Both the position numbers and the translations under genes were made by a program. Under the pieces are notes generated by a model. The model worked only from the letters and a program-made list of their open reading frames with translations, did not search any database and was not told the DNA's origin. This document shows positions 42,060 to 50,384 of a DNA stretch of 64,000 nt, in pieces. The DNA is from Aequorivita sp. (lineage in GTDB: Bacteria; Bacteroidota; Bacteroidia; Flavobacteriales; Flavobacteriaceae): the NCBI GenBank assembly GCA_030690315.1, contig JAUYGY010000019.1:90129-154128 (forward strand), given 5' to 3'. Each line of letters opens with the position of its first letter. Position 1 is the stretch's first letter.

Positions 42060-43043
42060 TTATACGCCCGCAGTTAACCTGCTATAGCGGTTCATATAAT
42101 CCAAGGGCGTCATAGCAGTTACTTTTCTGAATACGTCGCGGAAGGCTTTGGGATCGTTATAACCAACGTCGTACATTACTTCATTTACATTTTTCCGTCC
42201 GCTTTCAAGTTCCTTTTTGGCGGCTTCCACTTTTACTCTCTGCATATATTCAACAATTGTATTTGAAGTTGCCTTTTTGAAACGCCTTTCAAAAGTGCGT
42301 CTGCTCAATGCCATTTCAGAACACAGATCGTCCACATTCAATTTTTCGTGAAAGTTGGCCTCAATGAATTCCTGCACTTTTAATATTTCATCGTCCTGAT
42401 GGCTTTTTTGGCCCTTAAAAATAATAAAGGGACTTTGGCTATTTCGGCTGATATCTATTTCGAAAACTTTGGAAGAAAGCACCGCCATTTCCCTGCCCGC
42501 AAATTTTTCAACCAAATAGAGATTTAAGTTTAATGATGAATAAGCCCCGCCGCTGGTATAAAGCCCATGTTCGTCGGTAATTATTTTATCGTCCACCAAA
42601 TTCACATTAGGAAACATAGCGCGGAATTCATCGGCTGCGATCCAATGGGTAGCGCAGTTTTTTCCATTCAGCAAACCCGTGCTTGCCAGCAGAAAAGCGC
42701 CAATACAAAGGCTGGCAACCTCAGCCCCATTTTTATATTGTTGAACAATCCACGGAATAAAGTCCTTGTTGGTTTCAATCACCTTTTTATAATCGCCGTG
42801 GATTGCCGGGATGATTACCAAATCGGTATCCTTTATTTCGTCAATAGTGGCATCGGGAATAATGGTAAATATTCCATTGCTCAAACGCGCGTCTTTATGC
42901 GTTGCCACCAATTGCGTTTTGAAAAGTGGCTCTCTACCCATGCGCAGCAGAAAATCATTGGCCATATTGAACATTTTATGGGTAGCCTCCAGATTGCTGA
43001 GACTGGAATCGCCTTGTGGGACTAGGATTGATATATGTTTCAT
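42060..43043 (-). CDS. GlxA-type transcription regulator (DJ-1/PfpI domain plus AraC domain)
   Basis: 327 aa. The N-terminal class I glutamine-amidotransferase-like domain has the nucleophile-elbow Cys in SLCIGAFLLASTGLLN. The C-terminal AraC domain has two helix-turn-helix motifs (LCSEMALSRRTFERRFK, VNEVMYDVGYNDPKAFRDVF). It probably activates genes in response to a small molecule. Start ATG. Confidence 0.92.
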   Translation of the reverse strand: MKHISILVPQGDSSLSNLEATHKMFNMANDFLLRMGREPLFKTQLVATHKDARLSNGIFTIIPDATIDEIKDTDLVIIPAIHGDYKKVIETNKDFIPWIVQQYKNGAEVASLCIGAFLLASTGLLNGKNCATHWIAADEFRAMFPNVNLVDDKIITDEHGLYTSGGAYSSLNLNLYLVEKFAGREMAVLSSKVFEIDISRNSQSPFIIFKGQKSHQDDEILKVQEFIEANFHEKLNVDDLCSEMALSRRTFERRFKKATSNTIVEYMQRVKVEAAKKELESGRKNVNEVMYDVGYNDPKAFRDVFRKVTAMTPLDYMNRYSRLTAGV

Positions 43044-43091
43044 TTGTGGAGTTGTTTAATTGTGGAATTGTTTAATCGTGGAATTGTTGGA
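43044..43091. repeat. 16-bp tandem repeat, three copies
   Basis: Three copies of a unit close to TTGTGGAATTGTTTAA at 43044, 43060 and 43076. It directly precedes the long heptamer array. Confidence 0.8.
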
Positions 43092-43111
43092 TTTTTTGAA
43101 TTTTTCCTCAT

Positions 43112-43209
43112 CGCTTTTCGCACTTCGCACTTCACTCTTGGCTCTTCGCTTTTCGCTTTTCGCTTTCCACTTCCACTTTCCACTTTCCACTTTTCGCTTT
43201 TCGCTTTTC
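43112..43209. repeat. long heptamer array, 14 units (CGCTTTT/ACTTTCC)
   Basis: Fourteen consecutive 7-bp units from 43112 (CGCTTTT, CGCACTT, GGCTCTT, CACTTCC, ACTTTCC, GCTTTTC). The unit changes gradually along the array. It lies between the divergent GlxA-type gene and a DinB gene and holds no gene. Confidence 0.92.
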
Positions 43210-43324
43210 GCTAATATCAAAGATAATTCAAAAGTATGTCGCAATCAACCCATTACATTGGCGCAAATGCACCTTCATAAAAGCGAAATTCCTAATTATC
43301 TTTACAATAGAAAAAAAGAGCGTT

Positions 43325-43822
43325 ATGAATACCGAACTTTTAAATCGATTTGATACTGCTACAGCCAAGTTGGTGCAACAACTTTCCTCTTTAAATGAAG
43401 AGCAATTGAACGCCGTCCCCTTTGAAGGGAGTTGGACGGCGGGCCAATTGGGAAACCATTTGTTCAAATCGTATAACATTATGGATGTCCTTAATGGAAA
43501 TGTGGAAGAAACCGATCGCGATCCGGTTGCAAAACTTCCTGAAATAGAAAAGACATTCAATGACTTCAGTATTAAAATGAAATCCCCTGAAATGGTACTG
43601 CCTACCACCGAGCACATCGAAAAGGAACGTTTGCTTTCTTCCTTAAAAGAACGCATCGAACCACAACGGGAAGCAATAAAAACCATGGATCTTTCCAAAA
43701 CCTGTCTGGATGCCGAAATCCCTGGTGGTGGACCGTTTACAAGACAGGAATGGCTGGGTTTTAATACCATTCATACGGAGAGGCATAATGTTCAATTGAA
43801 GAATATTATTGATGCTTTATAG
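43325..43822 (+). CDS. DinB family protein
   Basis: 165 aa four-helix bundle: FDTATAKLVQQLSSLNEEQL, WTAGQLGNHLFKSYNIMDVL with the His, and a C-terminal WLGFNTIHTERHNVQLKNII with two more His of the metal site. Reaction unknown. First of a series of small plus-strand genes. Confidence 0.88.
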   Translation: MNTELLNRFDTATAKLVQQLSSLNEEQLNAVPFEGSWTAGQLGNHLFKSYNIMDVLNGNVEETDRDPVAKLPEIEKTFNDFSIKMKSPEMVLPTTEHIEKERLLSSLKERIEPQREAIKTMDLSKTCLDAEIPGGGPFTRQEWLGFNTIHTERHNVQLKNIIDAL

Positions 43823-43868
43823 TTAAGAGTTGTGGGTTGTGGGTTGTGAGTTAATAGTTAATAGTTAA
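43820..43868. repeat. heptamer array (GAGTTGT/TAGTTAA units)
   Basis: Seven units from 43820 (TAGTTAA, GAGTTGT, GGGTTGT, GGGTTGT, GAGTTAA, TAGTTAA, TAGTTAA). The DinB stop codon is the first unit's TAG. A looser ATCC/ATCA repeat follows at 43894-43926. Confidence 0.88.
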
Positions 43869-43928
43869 GATAAGTAAAAATCATTATTTTCCAGCAATCC
43901 AACTATCCAATAATCAAAAAATCTAATC

Positions 43929-44453
43929 ATGGACACACCAAAATCCCAAAAACTCAACATTATCATTCCCGCATTTAGGATGCATTCCCAAATCTTTTTC
44001 AATGCACTCGATGGCATTTCCGAAGAATTGGCACTTGAAAGAAACAACGGCAAAACCAATCACGTGGTTTGGATGGCGGGGAATTTCGTCAACTGTCGCT
44101 ATTGGTTGGTCGATCTGTTGGGAATGGACGAAAAAGATCCCAATGAAGTTCTTTTTAAGGATGCCAAGGCATTGGATGAAAAACTGGAATATCCTACTTT
44201 GGAAGCGTTGCGGGAAAATTTCAAAAATATTTCACCAAAAGTGTATCAGAAACTTTTGGAAGCCACGGATGAAGAGCTTTCGAAAGCGTTTTCCTTTGGA
44301 ATGAACGTGCCTTTTGTAGAAGAAAATGTGCTCAATATGATTGGCATGTGTATCGGGCGCGAGGATTATCTTTTGGGGCAAATAGGGCTGATGCGCAAAT
44401 TGCTCGGCTTGAAGGGAATGAGTTACGAAATGAATAAAAAAATTGATTATTAA
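43929..44453 (+). CDS. DinB-like protein
   Basis: 174 aa. Helical throughout, with ERNNGKTNHVVWMAGNFVNC near residue 45 in the place of the first His of DinB proteins, and MIGMCIGREDYLLGQIGLMR near the end. A member of the DinB superfamily by pattern, with unclear metal ligands. Start ATG. It follows the other DinB gene by about 100 bases of repeat. Confidence 0.75.
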   Translation: MDTPKSQKLNIIIPAFRMHSQIFFNALDGISEELALERNNGKTNHVVWMAGNFVNCRYWLVDLLGMDEKDPNEVLFKDAKALDEKLEYPTLEALRENFKNISPKVYQKLLEATDEELSKAFSFGMNVPFVEENVLNMIGMCIGREDYLLGQIGLMRKLLGLKGMSYEMNKKIDY

Positions 44454-44486
44454 GCATTCAATTATAAACATTTAAAACCAAAAATT

Positions 44487-44930
44487 ATGGCAACAAAATT
44501 AAATCCGTATTTAAACTTTGACGGAAACTGTGAAGCAGCGTTCAATCATTACAAAAAAGTATTTGGCGGCGAATTTGCCGGACAAGGCATAATGCGCTTT
44601 GGCGATATGCCGCCATCTGAAGGAATGCCTCCGCTTGCGGATGAACACAACAACCGCGTAATGCACGTTACGCTTCCCATAGGCAGTGAGTGGTTAATGG
44701 GCTCCGATACTATGCCGGGATTTGGCAACGGGCCGTTTAAGATTGGAGACAACACCTATGTAAGCATTCATCCGGATAGTAAAAAAGAAGCCGACCGTTT
44801 GTTCAAGGAATTATCGGAAGGTGGCGAAATAGAAATGCCAATGGAAGACCAATTTTGGGGCGATTACTTCGGTTCCTTCCGCGATCGTTTTGGGATTAGT
44901 TGGATGATTAATTTTTCAACTCAGCTGTAA
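44487..44930 (+). CDS. VOC family (PhnB-like glyoxalase-fold) protein
   Basis: 147 aa. PYLNFDGNCEAAFNHYKKVF at the start and FWGDYFGSFRDRFGISWMIN at the end are typical of PhnB-type vicinal-oxygen-chelate proteins. The catalytic function is unknown. It starts 33 bases after the DinB-like gene. Confidence 0.9.
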   Translation: MATKLNPYLNFDGNCEAAFNHYKKVFGGEFAGQGIMRFGDMPPSEGMPPLADEHNNRVMHVTLPIGSEWLMGSDTMPGFGNGPFKIGDNTYVSIHPDSKKEADRLFKELSEGGEIEMPMEDQFWGDYFGSFRDRFGISWMINFSTQL

Positions 44931-44960
44931 GCTATAAGCTTTAGGCTTTAGGCTGTATGC
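44926..44960. repeat. heptamer array (TTAGGCT/ATAAGCT units)
   Basis: Five units start at 44926, 44933, 44940, 44947 and 44954 (GTAAGCT, ATAAGCT, TTAGGCT, TTAGGCT, GTATGCT). The VOC stop codon lies in the first unit. Confidence 0.88.
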
Positions 44961-44974
44961 TTTAAACAAAAAAA

Positions 44975-45322
44975 ATGACCACAAATAAACAAACAGTAAC
45001 CACCTATATGGAAGGTTTTAGGAAGGGCGATCATGCACAGATTCTTTCCTGCTTGACGGATGATGTGGTTTGGGAAATGCCCGGGGCATTTTATTTGGAA
45101 GGCAAGGAAGCCTTTGATGGCGAGATTGAAAACCCTGCCTTTACCGGCAGTCCAAAAATTACCCACGTTCGGCTTGTGGAAGAAGACAATATTGTTGTGG
45201 CCGAGGGCAAGGTACAGGGACAGTTCAAGGTTGGCCGTATGATGAACGCGGTTTTTTGTGATGTTTTTCACTTTGAGGGTGGAAAAATTAAAAAACTTAC
45301 TTCCTATGTAATGCAAGTTTAG
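44975..45322 (+). CDS. NTF2-like (SnoaL-type) protein
   Basis: 115 aa. VTTYMEGFRKGDHAQILSCL and DDVVWEMPGAFYLEGKEAF mark a SnoaL-like cone fold. Function unknown. Likely co-transcribed with the VOC gene across a short heptamer array. Start ATG. Confidence 0.88.
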   Translation: MTTNKQTVTTYMEGFRKGDHAQILSCLTDDVVWEMPGAFYLEGKEAFDGEIENPAFTGSPKITHVRLVEEDNIVVAEGKVQGQFKVGRMMNAVFCDVFHFEGGKIKKLTSYVMQV

Positions 45323-45356
45323 CGTATTTTAGTAGTTGCAAATAAACCTTACAACT

Positions 45357-45599
45357 ATGCCCGCTATCCATAAAAAATCTTCTTTTGCCCCGTCCCTGCT
45401 TTTGGTGGGGTTGCTTGCTTTTTCTTCCTGCGGCGCAGGAAAAACCTTAGAATGTATCGATAAATCAAAAATAAGCGATGGCCCCTGTACAATGGAATAC
45501 AATCCCGTATGCGGCTGTGACGGCAAGACTTATAGCAATCCGTGTGTTGCTGGGCGGGCGGGGCTTACATCTTGGGCTGGGGGGGAGTGTGCTGAGTAG
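45357..45599 (+). CDS. Kazal-type protease-inhibitor-like lipoprotein
   Basis: 80 aa from the ATG at 45357. A lipoprotein signal with Cys in [10 protein letters not shown] is followed by a Kazal-like domain ([20 protein letters not shown]). It may inhibit serine proteases at the cell surface. The stop codon opens the following heptamer array. Confidence 0.85.
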   Translation: MPAIHKKSSFAPSLLLVGLLAFSSCGAGKTLECIDKSKISDGPCTMEYNPVCGCDGKTYSNPCVAGRAGLTSWAGGECAE

Positions 45600-45662
45600 T
45601 ATTTAGTATTGAGTAATTAGAGGGTGATCATTGCTAATTGTTCATTGTTCATTGTTAATTGT
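45593..45662. repeat. heptamer array, ten units (TATTGAG then TCATTGT)
   Basis: Ten units at exact 7-bp spacing from 45593. The first four are of the AGTATTG class (TATTTAG, TATTGAG, TAATTAG), and the last five are TCATTGT/TAATTGT. This is the rightmost heptamer array of the window; none was found beyond it. Confidence 0.9.
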
Positions 45663-45761
45663 TCAGACAACATCTAAAACTATAGGTGAAATGGGTTATG
45701 CTCTTGTAAAGTATGGTCGCGTTCGTGATTATGTATCTTTATTTTTTACTGTATTCTATAG

Positions 45762-48035
45762 TTAATAATTCAATGTAAGCCCTACACCAAACCCCATATC
45801 GCTATCATAATGCGTACGAATGCTACTATTTTTATTGAGGATATACCGCAAATCTGTCATGAATTCTTTGTCAGTATTAAGCATAAAGCCCGCTCTTAAT
45901 CTTTTTGAAATTGGTATGTCTTCCCGCATTAAAGATAGACGTACAATACCGTCGTGATAGACTTCTGCCTGCACATTGATCAACATTGGTAAGGCGTACA
46001 TTACCCCCAAACTTACAGCAGCCCTATTGTCTTTTTGGTTGACCTGTCCAAACAAATTCTCTTCCTGTTCGTCCAATCCCATTTCACGGTATCGCCAATC
46101 AAAACCGATGAACGGCATCAGCCACTGCATTTTTCCTATGTATCTTCCCAAATGCGTTTCCACTTCATAACCGTGCATATCGTTATAGCCCAAGCGCCAT
46201 TCTGTCCCTAAACTCCATCTTGTATTTTGTAGCATTGCTTCGCCATCATTTCCGTTGGTAGCGAAATCGTTCTGTGCCATAAAATGCAGCATATTACTTT
46301 CTTGTTGCAACATTTTGTAAGCTTTCTCTTTATCTGGAAGTAAAGGATTTTTATAATCGCCAACGGCAAAAACCCTGTTCATACCAGACATCATGTGGTA
46401 TAAGATATGACAATGGAAAAACCAATCACCTTCTACGTTTGCCAGAAACTCTATAGTGTCTGTTTCCATCGGCATGATGTCTAATACATTTTTGAGCGGT
46501 GCATTTTCTTCTTTTCCGTTAATTACCCTAAAATCAAACCCATGTAAATGCATGGGATGACGCATCATAGAATTGTTGTAAATTGTGATGCGCAATATTT
46601 CTCCTTTTTTTACAGGTATTTTGTCGGTTTCGGAAAGGACTTTATTGTCCATACTCCATACATAGCGGTTCATATTACCGGTAAGGGTAAACTTTAATTC
46701 TTTTACAGGTGCTTCCTTTGGAAGTGATGTATTGTGAGGAGATGTAAGCATTGCATAGTTCAAGGTTACGATATCGTCTAAAGCGTTTGCATTGTATTGG
46801 TTAGGGGCTGCATCCATATTCATATCCTGTTTGGTATCTTTTTCCTTTTTTGGAGTCTCTCCTGTAATTTCGGGGTACATCACAACGTTCATATCCATTT
46901 GGTTCAAGCTCATACTCATACCCATATCATCCAGATCGCCATTCATTTTCATCATATCATTCATCATTTTCATTCCTTCAAAGTATTTTAATTTAGGAAG
47001 AGGAGAAAGGTGCTTTTTTACACCGTTACCGATAAAATAACTTGAAGAGTTGGTGCGGTCTTCTGTAGTGGCCATAAATTCATAGGCTACTCCATCATCC
47101 GGAATAGTAACGATTACATCATATGTTTCAGACACTGCAATAATTAATCTATCAACATCCACAGGTTCCACATCGTTACCATCAGTGGCAACCACGGTTA
47201 TTTTCCCACCGGCATAACGTAGCCAAAAATAGGAAGAAGCTCCCCCGTTTGAAATGCGAAGTCTTACCTTATCGCCTGCTTTAAGTGTATTGCCATCGAT
47301 ATTTTTTAAATCTGTGGAAGCATTGCCATTCATTAATATTTTGTCATAGTACACATCGCTTACATCCATTGCCAACATACGCTTCCATTCGTTGGTAAGC
47401 TTGGTTTTGAAATGTCCTTCTCTGATTGCTTCAGCATAAGACTGTGTAGCCCCCTTTTTTATCGCAGACCAATCGTTAGCATTATGAAGCATTCTAAGCA
47501 CGTTATCAGGATTTAGATTTGTCCATTCGCTTAGCACAATTGGTGCTGTAGGTAAATCGTCTATGCCTTTCCGGAAAGTTTTATCATCTTCTTTTTTGAG
47601 AAATACAAGGTTCCCATACATACCAATTTGTTCCTGTAATCCAGAATGTGAATGATACCAATGGGTACCATTCTGAATAACTGGGAAACGGTAAGTATGT
47701 GTAGTTCCAGGAGCAATCTGAGGTTGTGTCAGATAAGGCACTCCATCTTCTTTATTGGGCAAAAACACGCCATGCCAGTGTAAGGATGTGCCTTCTTTCA
47801 GTTGATTATGCACCACAATTTCAGCCGTATCGCCTTCTGTAAATGTGAGTGTAGGCATTGGTATCTGCCCGTTTACGGCAATGGCCCGTTTGCTTTTCCC
47901 GGCATAGTTTACAATGGTATCTTTAACATACAAATCATAACGTACTACTTTTTGGGCAAAGCCTGATTGTGCAATGAGTAGCGTGAGTGCTCCCAGCAAC
48001 AACAGTTTTTTCTGAATCAAATTTTTAAAGTCCAT
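45762..48035 (-). CDS. multicopper oxidase CopA-type with C-terminal CopB-like part
   Basis: A periplasmic oxidase for copper tolerance, oxidising Cu(I). Cupredoxin domains carry the copper sites HWHGVFLP, HWYHSHSGLQE, HPMHLHGFDF and FFHCHILYHMMSGMNRVF. A Met-rich loop (MKMMNDMMKMNGDLDDMG) is typical of CopA/PcoA. After about residue 600 an additional about 155 residues (WSLGTEWRLGYNDMHGYEVE to the end) look like the beta-strand pattern of the outer-membrane protein CopB/PcoB, so this may be a natural fusion. A signal peptide ends at SGFAQK. Last gene of the HMA/DUF3347/oxidase operon. Confidence 0.9.
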   Translation of the reverse strand: MDFKNLIQKKLLLLGALTLLIAQSGFAQKVVRYDLYVKDTIVNYAGKSKRAIAVNGQIPMPTLTFTEGDTAEIVVHNQLKEGTSLHWHGVFLPNKEDGVPYLTQPQIAPGTTHTYRFPVIQNGTHWYHSHSGLQEQIGMYGNLVFLKKEDDKTFRKGIDDLPTAPIVLSEWTNLNPDNVLRMLHNANDWSAIKKGATQSYAEAIREGHFKTKLTNEWKRMLAMDVSDVYYDKILMNGNASTDLKNIDGNTLKAGDKVRLRISNGGASSYFWLRYAGGKITVVATDGNDVEPVDVDRLIIAVSETYDVIVTIPDDGVAYEFMATTEDRTNSSSYFIGNGVKKHLSPLPKLKYFEGMKMMNDMMKMNGDLDDMGMSMSLNQMDMNVVMYPEITGETPKKEKDTKQDMNMDAAPNQYNANALDDIVTLNYAMLTSPHNTSLPKEAPVKELKFTLTGNMNRYVWSMDNKVLSETDKIPVKKGEILRITIYNNSMMRHPMHLHGFDFRVINGKEENAPLKNVLDIMPMETDTIEFLANVEGDWFFHCHILYHMMSGMNRVFAVGDYKNPLLPDKEKAYKMLQQESNMLHFMAQNDFATNGNDGEAMLQNTRWSLGTEWRLGYNDMHGYEVETHLGRYIGKMQWLMPFIGFDWRYREMGLDEQEENLFGQVNQKDNRAAVSLGVMYALPMLINVQAEVYHDGIVRLSLMREDIPISKRLRAGFMLNTDKEFMTDLRYILNKNSSIRTHYDSDMGFGVGLTLNY

Positions 48036-48092
48036 TTTTTTAAATTTTATTTACAAAGTTTAATAAAAGTCCTGATTTTAAACGATATGCTT

Positions 48093-48542
48093 TCACATTG
48101 CTATTTTTTTTTCAGTAACTGTACCACAAGTCAGCATGGGAGAACCATAATAAGGGTTCTTAATTGCCACTTCGTTGCTTAACCAATAGGCTTTCTTCAT
48201 CGGACAGTATTGATAGTAAATGGGTTGACCAACTTGATCATTGCTATTCACTATTTGCCACATAAGGGTCGAAACTTCATTAAAAACCGCTCTTTGATTT
48301 TCAACACTGCTTGCTTTCGCCAGCTTATCCACAGCTTTATTTAAATCGTCTTTCTGTTTAAAAGAGCTTTCAGATTTTATGGTTTTCTGCAGATCGTTAA
48401 TTGCTTTAGAAGCTGCTTTGGCATCACTATTCACTAAAGCATTCTTTACATTGTAATAATTGCTTAAAAGGGTGTTTGTGTTTTGTGCAAATGCTAAATG
48501 ACCCAGCAGCAAAATTGTCAATATCAACAAGTTCTTTTTCAT
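48093..48542 (-). CDS. DUF3347 domain protein, secreted
   Basis: 149 aa with a signal peptide (ending HLAFAQ), a helical DUF3347 domain (LLSNYYNVKNALVNSDAKAA) and a C-terminal tail YCPMKKAYWLSNEVAIKNPY with PMLTCG, resembling copper-binding tails found near CusB-type adaptors. Probably a periplasmic copper-handling protein. It lies between an HMA gene (12-base gap) and the multicopper oxidase gene. Confidence 0.85.
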   Translation of the reverse strand: MKKNLLILTILLLGHLAFAQNTNTLLSNYYNVKNALVNSDAKAASKAINDLQKTIKSESSFKQKDDLNKAVDKLAKASSVENQRAVFNEVSTLMWQIVNSNDQVGQPIYYQYCPMKKAYWLSNEVAIKNPYYGSPMLTCGTVTEKKIAM

Positions 48543-48554
48543 ATATATTATATT

Positions 48555-48770
48555 TTAAGAATTTAAAGGCTCTATTTTAAAACCTGCATTTTGAACAGCT
48601 TCTATAACTTCTTGTACGGTAATCCCTTCAGAATTTACGGTAAGCACTTTGTCTTTATTAGTGGTGTCCACTTTCCAATCGCTTTTAATATCATTCAAAA
48701 AAGGAGTTACTTTGGCTTCGCATCCACTACAATTAATGTTGGTCTTGAATTGAAATTTCTTGTTTTCCAT
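48555..48770 (-). CDS. heavy-metal-associated domain protein (copper chaperone type)
   Basis: 71 aa ferredoxin-like HMA domain with the metal site NCSGCEAKV. Probably binds Cu(I) in the cytoplasm. First gene of the operon HMA, DUF3347, multicopper oxidase. A candidate activator site lies 78-98 bases upstream. Confidence 0.9.
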   Translation of the reverse strand: MENKKFQFKTNINCSGCEAKVTPFLNDIKSDWKVDTTNKDKVLTVNSEGITVQEVIEAVQNAGFKIEPLNS

Positions 48771-48847
48771 TTTATTTAAATTTTTATAATTATTTACTGA
48801 TACAAAGATCAGCCGTTAACCGTTATTCTTGATTACGCTATTTTTAA

Positions 48848-48868
48848 TTTGATTTGTAAGATTTAATG
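48848..48868. promoter_or_regulatory. candidate HMA/AraC activator site upstream of the HMA operon
   Basis: TTTGATTTGTAAGATTTAAT closely matches the sites upstream of copA, the araC-type gene and the RND operon. It sits 78-98 bases before the start codon, the usual place for an AraC activator. Confidence 0.5.
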
Positions 48869-48932
48869 ATTTTATGCGATTATATCGATTGACTAAAGGT
48901 CTATTGGAAAACGGCTATCTAATTTTAATTCA

Positions 48933-50357
48933 CTATTTAAGTGTTTTGATAGAAAAAGCAGCTATAATTACGGCAATTACACAGATAACCGCTGCGGCGA
49001 AAAATGCAGTTTGAAAGCCTGAGTTCAAAGCCATAATATCAGTTGCGCCCGAAGTTTTTTCGATGTTGGTTTTTGCTGCAGAAATAGCCACAATAATCGC
49101 CAAGCCCAAAGCCGAACCTACCTGATAACTTGTATTTACCAACCCAGAGGCAAGTCCTGTTTCTTCGGGTTTGGCTCCAGACATAGAAGCGATTGTGCCA
49201 GGAATATAGGCTAATGACATACCGATTGCTCCCAATAATGAGGCTGGTAATACATTCAACAAAAACGTTCCATCGGGTGGGATAGTGCTAAACAAAAGTA
49301 GCGAAGCAGTAAGTGCGACAAGTCCTGCGATTAAATTTGTTTTGAAACCAAATTTCGCAACCAATTTACCAGTAAAACCTACCATCAAAAACATGATAGA
49401 AATAGTCATTGGAAGCAATGCCAACCCACTATTGAAAGCAGAATAATTCAGGGTCTGCTGCAGGTAAAGATTGAGGAAAAACCATAAAGGAATCCAAGAG
49501 GCAGCCAACAGCGCCATCACCAAATTACCCGATGATAAATTGGGGACCTTGAAGATGCTGAGCGGTACCAACGGATCTTTTTTCCTCTGCTGGATAACAA
49601 AAAAGATAATAAATAGTATAACAGAAATGCCTAAAAGCCCAATGGTTTGCAATGATTTCCATCCTGCACCTTCTGCTGATACGATAGCGTAAACCGCTAG
49701 TACCAATCCGGCAGTTGCAAATACAGCTCCTGCAATATCCACTTTTCCTTTCTTGGTACTGCCTTTAAACAGCAGGCTTCTGCTATAATATAGCACAACA
49801 AGCCCTACAGGAATGTTAATAAGAAATACCCAATGCCAGGAAAGCCATTCGGTAATAGCCCCTCCAAGAAATACTCCTGCAGAACCGCCAGCGGCGGCAG
49901 ATGCGCCCCAAAAGCCTAAGGCTTTATTGACTTCTTTGGGGTCGGTAAACTTTGATAATACTAAAGTAAGTGCCGCCGGGGCAATTAGTGCCGATCCTAA
50001 GCCTTGCAACGCTCTACCGGTATTGAGTACTGCTTCTGACCAAGCCATGCCTGCCAAAAGTGATGCGGCTGAAAGAATGGCAAAGCCCCACATAAAAACC
50101 TTGCGCGCACCGAATAGATCCGACAAGCGTCCGCCTAGCAGCAAAAAGCCACCTAACGTGATAACATAAGCGTTAAAAATCCATTGCAAGCCACTTTGAG
50201 TATAGCCAAGGTCTGCTTTTATTGCTGGCAAGGCTACCCCAATAATAGAGGTGTCCATAATCACTATAAACTGCGCAGTACATAATAATAAAAGTGCTGA
50301 CCAGCGTTTACTGTATGCGGTAGGTTGGTCGATTGGTTGTTTGCTATTTTTTTTCAT
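48933..50357 (-). CDS. MFS drug exporter, DHA2 (EmrB/QacA) type
   Basis: 474 aa with 14 predicted membrane spans. LLLCTAQFIVIMDTSIIGVA, LGGRLSDLFGARKVF (motif A) and the motif C GxxxGPxxGG-like region around WGASAAAGGSAGVFLGGAI are present. Exports drugs with proton entry. Fourth gene of the adaptor, RND, TolC, MFS operon, 27 bases after tolC. Start ATG. Confidence 0.92.
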   Translation of the reverse strand: MKKNSKQPIDQPTAYSKRWSALLLLCTAQFIVIMDTSIIGVALPAIKADLGYTQSGLQWIFNAYVITLGGFLLLGGRLSDLFGARKVFMWGFAILSAASLLAGMAWSEAVLNTGRALQGLGSALIAPAALTLVLSKFTDPKEVNKALGFWGASAAAGGSAGVFLGGAITEWLSWHWVFLINIPVGLVVLYYSRSLLFKGSTKKGKVDIAGAVFATAGLVLAVYAIVSAEGAGWKSLQTIGLLGISVILFIIFFVIQQRKKDPLVPLSIFKVPNLSSGNLVMALLAASWIPLWFFLNLYLQQTLNYSAFNSGLALLPMTISIMFLMVGFTGKLVAKFGFKTNLIAGLVALTASLLLFSTIPPDGTFLLNVLPASLLGAIGMSLAYIPGTIASMSGAKPEETGLASGLVNTSYQVGSALGLAIIVAISAAKTNIEKTSGATDIMALNSGFQTAFFAAAVICVIAVIIAAFSIKTLK

Positions 50358-50384
50358 GGTTTTTATTAAATTGTTGGTTAGTAA

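Noticed and set aside
44002..44304. A plus-strand frame of 100 codons within the DinB-like gene
   Set aside because: Overlaps 43929-44453 in another frame; its Trp- and Lys-rich composition is typical of a shadow.
5126..45662. CRISPR-like interpretation of the short repeats
   Set aside because: The repeats have a 7-bp period with no spacers, variable units and no cas genes nearby.
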